Source: Acidobacteriota bacterium (GTDB taxonomy: Bacteria > Acidobacteriota > Terriglobia > Acidiferrales > UBA7541). From it: a DNA stretch of 64,000 nt. The position numbers were made by a program, and so were the translations under genes. The notes under the pieces are model-generated. The model saw only the letters and a program-made list of their open reading frames with translations. It had not been told where the DNA came from and did no database searches. Shown here piece after piece: positions 60,849 through 64,000 of this stretch. Positions within the stretch are counted from its first letter, which is position 1, and each line of letters starts with the position of its first letter. Location of the stretch: positions 1 through 64,000 of the forward strand of contig JABCYZ010000008.1 in NCBI GenBank assembly GCA_013289955.1. Direction: 5' to 3'.

Positions 60849-61912
60849 TCAAGTCGAAGTCCATGCTGAAGGAAGAATGCGATACGCGGCGATTCTTGGA
60901 GAATAGAGGAATCGTTGTCACGGAGACCGACCTCGGAGAACGGATTCAGCAGCTGGATCATCAGCCCCCGGCCCATATCATCGGCCCCGCCATACAGAAG
61001 TCCAAGGAAGATGTAGCGGCCTTGTTTGCCCGAACTTATGGCTCAGATCCCAATAATACTGACGAGGTTTACCTAGCGCAGCAAATGCGGAATCACACTC
61101 GTCCTTTAATCGAGAAGGCCGACATAGGAATGACCGGTGCCAACTTCGCGATCGCGGACACAGGAGCGATTGTCACAGTTACGAACGAGGGGAATGCGGA
61201 TCTGTCTGGCAATGTACCGAAAGTCCGCATTTGCAGTCTTGGGATCGAAAAGATTCTTCCTTCAAACAAGGAACTCGCCCTTTTTATTCGCCTTTTATCC
61301 CGCAGCGCCACTGGGCAAACGATTTCGCAATACACTTCGCACTTCCGCGGGCCACGCAAGGACGGGAAAATGCACGTCATCATCGTTGACAATGGCCGAT
61401 CGGAACGACTGGCGATGGAACGGTTCTGGCCGTCTCTCAAGTGCATCCGCTGCGGCGCCTGCATGAACACCTGCCCAGTGTATCGACGCAGCGGCGGCCT
61501 GAGCTATGGCTCGACCTACATGGGGCCGATCGGCATCATTATGATGCCGACCTTCGATATCCACCGCTATAGCGAACTGCCGTTTGCTTCCACGCTCAAT
61601 GGCAGTTGCTCCAACGTATGCCCCGTGAAGATCAACATTCACGAGCAGATTTATGCGTGGCGTGGAGTGATGGACCAGAAGCATCAGATCAATCTAACCA
61701 AGAAGGCCGCACTGAAGGCCGCCGGCAACATTCTGAGCCACCCCGAGCTGTATCAAATAGCTACGGCCATGGCCGACGCTGCGCTGAAGGTCCTCCCGCA
61801 TTTTGCCATTTATAATGACCTCAATGCGTGGGGCAAACATCGCGATCTTCCCGACCCCCCCAACCAGACATTTCACCAATGGTATAGGCAGCATCGGTTG
61901 AAGGAGGCTTAG
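60821..61912 (+). CDS. lutB: LutB-like iron-sulfur protein, N-terminally truncated
   Basis: A 363-residue open frame overlapping the lutA remnant. Family similarity begins at once in mid-protein (MANHGATTLIKSKSM, ETDLGERIQQL, PAHIIGPAIQKSKEDV), whereas LutB proteins normally have about 100 residues before this. The LUD core (TGANFAIADTGAIVTVTNEG) and two FeS motifs, CIRCGACMNTCPVYR and GSCSNVCPVKINIHEQ, are intact. No ribosome-binding site is evident before ATG 60821, so this frame may be poorly expressed. Intact LutB takes part in L-lactate oxidation to pyruvate. Confidence 0.82.
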   Translation: MANHGATTLIKSKSMLKEECDTRRFLENRGIVVTETDLGERIQQLDHQPPAHIIGPAIQKSKEDVAALFARTYGSDPNNTDEVYLAQQMRNHTRPLIEKADIGMTGANFAIADTGAIVTVTNEGNADLSGNVPKVRICSLGIEKILPSNKELALFIRLLSRSATGQTISQYTSHFRGPRKDGKMHVIIVDNGRSERLAMERFWPSLKCIRCGACMNTCPVYRRSGGLSYGSTYMGPIGIIMMPTFDIHRYSELPFASTLNGSCSNVCPVKINIHEQIYAWRGVMDQKHQINLTKKAALKAAGNILSHPELYQIATAMADAALKVLPHFAIYNDLNAWGKHRDLPDPPNQTFHQWYRQHRLKEA

Positions 61913-61916
61913 GGCG

Positions 61917-62504
61917 ATGAGCGCACGACAAGACATTCTGGAACGTGTCCGAAACAGTCGTCTTTCCGCGAAGGACAAACCGGAAGTACCCGATTTCCCA
62001 CGCTTAGCCAAGGCAGACTTCCTATCACAATTTCGGAAAGGACTCGAGGATATGGCTGGTGTGCTCGTCGACAAGCAGCCTGGGGATTTCGCAGCGTTCC
62101 TACGGAGTCAATTTCCGAACGCGAAGAATTTTTGCTCGGCCGTGCCTGAGTTTGTAGGAAATTCAACTCCGGAGGACTACTCGAATTGGGCGGCTGCCGC
62201 CGACATCGACGTAGCGATCGTGCGCTCTCCGATGGGAATTGCCGAGACCGGCTCAGTGCTCCTGAGCGAAACGGATTTGCGGGTCAACGCGATTGGCTTC
62301 CTGGCACACGATCTCGTCGTCCTGCTGGATCCGGCCGACATCGTCGAAAACGTGCATCTCGCGTACAGGCATCCTGCCTTCCGAAACACAGCCTATTCGG
62401 TGTTGATGACCGGTCCGTCGGGGTCCGGCGACATAGGTGCACGGGTCGTACACCCCGCGCAAGGAGTCATGACTCTGACCGTCATTTTTTGGCCTCAAAT
62501 CTGA
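61917..62504 (+). CDS. lutC: LutC-like LUD-domain protein
   Basis: A 195-residue LUD-domain protein, normal in length for LutC. It begins MSARQDILERVRNSR and contains IDVAIVRSPMGIAETGSVLL and the C-terminal PSGSGDIGARVVHPAQG. It lies five bases after lutB in the same direction, the usual lutABC order. LutC is the third component needed for L-lactate use. The reading frame is intact even though lutA/lutB are damaged. Confidence 0.88.
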   Translation: MSARQDILERVRNSRLSAKDKPEVPDFPRLAKADFLSQFRKGLEDMAGVLVDKQPGDFAAFLRSQFPNAKNFCSAVPEFVGNSTPEDYSNWAAAADIDVAIVRSPMGIAETGSVLLSETDLRVNAIGFLAHDLVVLLDPADIVENVHLAYRHPAFRNTAYSVLMTGPSGSGDIGARVVHPAQGVMTLTVIFWPQI

Positions 62505-62593
62505 AAATGAGGACGGCGTAAGTGAAACTATTCACCTATAGACACCGAAATCGAGGTGGAAAGACCCGGGAATGAGGGATGAAGCTGCCTTCA

Positions 62594-63235
62594 TTAGTGT
62601 CCTCCTTGCGATGTCTGCGCGTGCGTGCGCACAGCCTGAAGATGCGGCGCGAGAAACGCGTCGCGGTCGCGCCCACCATTCAGCGCCGCTGTTCCACCCG
62701 CCGTAATGAAGGTCGCTTCGGTCACACCGAGGAAGCCGAAGACCGAACGCAGATATGGCTCCACGAAATTGAAAGAGGCCATCTGAGTCTGAGCGTCGTA
62801 GATGCCGCCGGTTGCAATGATGAAGGTCGCCTTCTTGCTGACAAGCAGGCCTTTTGGCGCACCGCCGCCAGCGTAGGAAAAGGTCCTGCCGACACGCGCA
62901 ATCTGGTCGATCCAGAGCTTGAGCACGGAGGGCACACCGAAGTTATGCATTGGCACGCCGAAAACATACTCGTCGGCCCGCTCCAGTTCGGCAAGCAGTG
63001 AGTCGGAGAGCGAAAGCAGTTTCTTCTGCTCTGGTGTGCGCGCCTCTTCCGGGGTGTATGCGGCGCCGACCCATTCCGAAGTGACCGGCGAGATTGCGGT
63101 TGCATTGAGATCGCGGTCAATGACCGTACCATCCGGGTGCGAAGACTTCCACTGAGTGACGAACGAAGCGGTCAACTGACGGGAGACTGACCGACCGTAG
63201 AGTGGGCTGGAATCGATATGAAGCAACGTAGACAT
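62594..63235 (-). CDS. azoR: FMN-dependent NADH-azoreductase
   Basis: A 213-residue flavodoxin-fold quinone/azo reductase. The FMN phosphate loop is SSPLYGRSVSRQL, followed by the second site PMHNFGVPSVLKLWIDQI and the third segment FIIATGGIYD. These match AzoR, which reduces quinones and azo compounds using NADH. Start is the ATG at 63235 with AGGAGG upstream; 49 upstream codons are rejected. It is convergent with lutC and may protect against quinones. Confidence 0.92.
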   Translation of the reverse strand: MSTLLHIDSSPLYGRSVSRQLTASFVTQWKSSHPDGTVIDRDLNATAISPVTSEWVGAAYTPEEARTPEQKKLLSLSDSLLAELERADEYVFGVPMHNFGVPSVLKLWIDQIARVGRTFSYAGGGAPKGLLVSKKATFIIATGGIYDAQTQMASFNFVEPYLRSVFGFLGVTEATFITAGGTAALNGGRDRDAFLAPHLQAVRTHAQTSQGGH

Positions 63236-63552
63236 GGCAAATCCTCCTATACGACATAAATGTCTCTTTCCAGTATTCATTGATGCCAATTCAATTGATA
63301 TAGATACATCCTTCTGGGCATCGGTTACATAGAACGGCACAATAGTTTCGCCATGGATAAGCGCTCGCGAGACTCTGTTCACTGTTGGAAGCGGAAACAG
63401 CGCAAGCCAGATTGAAAGAGATTTGTAGAAACGAGGCTGGAAAGAAATCTTGCGGTTTGCCCTGCCAAGACCTTAAGGCTCCATTGGCTGCAGCTCGTCT
63501 AATGTACCGAAGCTCACAAAATGTAATTACTGTGAGCTAGCTGTTCCTCACC
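63236..63552. other. intergenic region upstream of azoR
   Basis: About 317 bases holding the azoR promoter region on the minus strand. Nothing coding is convincing and I see no clear operator or promoter boxes. Confidence 0.4.
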
Positions 63553-63763
63553 TCTCCGACACCTGTCAATGAAAGCTGGCTTCCTGAGGGCTCGATGCTG
63601 ATGGAGCCGAAGAACGACAGCGAACTCAGTGCAAGGCGGGCGAAGAGCGTGATCGAGGCGACCCTTCGTGCGCAGCCTGGGAATCCCACGATCAATGCTA
63701 GAATCGAAGATCCGGTCTCTCAAAATCGATAAGAATCGCTTCAAAACCTCGACCGACGAATAA
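63553..63763 (+). pseudogene. C-terminal EBP remnant with frameshift
   Basis: From 63553 one frame reads SPTPVNESWLPEG, then EPKNDSELSARRAKSVIEAT, matching the segment after the AAA+ domain in the EBP at 45055 ([20 protein letters not shown]). The helix-turn-helix that should follow is partly deleted and the frame shifts; the next frame then reads LGIPRSMLESKIRSLKIDKN and RFKTSTDE, ending in TAA. This is the exact HTH type of the 28-47 kb EBPs, found about 16 kb away. It cannot encode a working regulator. Confidence 0.8.
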
Positions 63764-64000
63764 GCCTCGGCTGGATTTTGAACCTCGTCTTTCTTCGGGG
63801 AAACGCAGAAGTGAACCATAAAAGAGTCTAGCTCACACAACAAAGCCTGGCTCTCAGAGTGCTCTCGAGCCCACGTCAGCCTTTTCCGTAGATGTCGGCA
63901 TGGACTGCCACTCCGTCCTCGGCAGGAAAGACGTCTTATCGAATTATTGTTGGAAAACTGGAGGAGGTCCGCCGACCCGCTTCCATTTCAGGGAAACATT
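63764..64000. other. unassigned right edge
   Basis: The last 237 bases hold no recognised gene. An open frame from ATG 63892 runs off the window (MSAWTATPSSAGKTSYRIIV), but it has no ribosome-binding site and no recognisable similarity, so it is not called. Confidence 0.3.

Noticed and set aside
63892..64000. Open frame from ATG 63892 running off the right edge
   Set aside because: Only 36 codons, no ribosome-binding site and no similarity recognised.

Overview
The window looks like a chromosomal segment from a Gram-negative, aerobic heterotroph, most likely an Acidobacteriota member. This assignment is inferred from protein content, not from a marker gene. The content includes many sigma-54 enhancer-binding proteins (EBPs), winged-helix/TPR regulators, a propeller-type sensor kinase and a b6-like cytochrome bc plus caa3 oxidase supercluster. 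Outer-membrane TolC-type and inner-membrane EmrAB-type proteins point to a diderm envelope. I found no transposase, integrase, phage gene, rRNA or CRISPR array.

Layout: (1) 1-1193, the end of a LytS-type histidine kinase and its LytTR response regulator, followed by tRNA-Pro(TGG). (2) 1827-10919, a minus-strand acyl-CoA catabolic operon: acyl-CoA dehydrogenase, YWTD beta-propeller, enoyl-CoA hydratase, class III CoA-transferase, enoyl-CoA isomerase-like protein, type II NADH dehydrogenase, 3-hydroxyacyl-CoA dehydrogenase and acyl-CoA synthetase. It can activate an acid, oxidise it through CoA intermediates and pass the NADH to quinone. (3) 11245-23616, a minus-strand block beginning with caa3 oxidase subunits II, I and III, then a membrane protein, a diheme cytochrome c, a Rieske protein, a cytochrome b-c fusion, CtaG, heme O synthase, an unknown secreted protein, an AI-2E-family permease and RibBA. 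This is a nearly complete quinol-to-oxygen chain.

(4) 24232-47303, a regulatory region. It holds an ECF sigma factor with a small HTH partner and a STAS / ClpC-D2-like AAA+ ATPase / EBP operon. It also holds four further EBPs (one without its DNA-binding domain), two winged-helix/TPR regulators, a propeller histidine kinase with a NarL-type partner and a DoxX protein, and two tandem GH16-like secreted proteins. Between them lie decayed pieces of the same families, which shows repeated local duplication and loss. (5) 47555-62504, a plus-strand cluster for 2-oxo and 2-hydroxy acid metabolism: an acetoacetate decarboxylase-like protein, PoxB-type pyruvate oxidase, tautomerase, a D-lactate-dehydrogenase-like flavoprotein/FeS protein, aldehyde dehydrogenase, D-2-hydroxyacid dehydrogenase and LutABC. 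An EmrA/EmrB/TolC tripartite pump is embedded in it. lutA and lutB are joined by an out-of-frame deletion. (6) 62594-64000, a convergent azoreductase, another EBP remnant and unassigned sequence.

The most unusual points are the EBP family in several states of decay, the STAS/Clp-like/EBP operon whose ATPase has a ClpC-like MGF loop, the cytochrome b6-type protein fused to cytochrome c beside a caa3 oxidase, and the lutA-lutB deletion. Functions rest on motifs read by eye; no database search was run.
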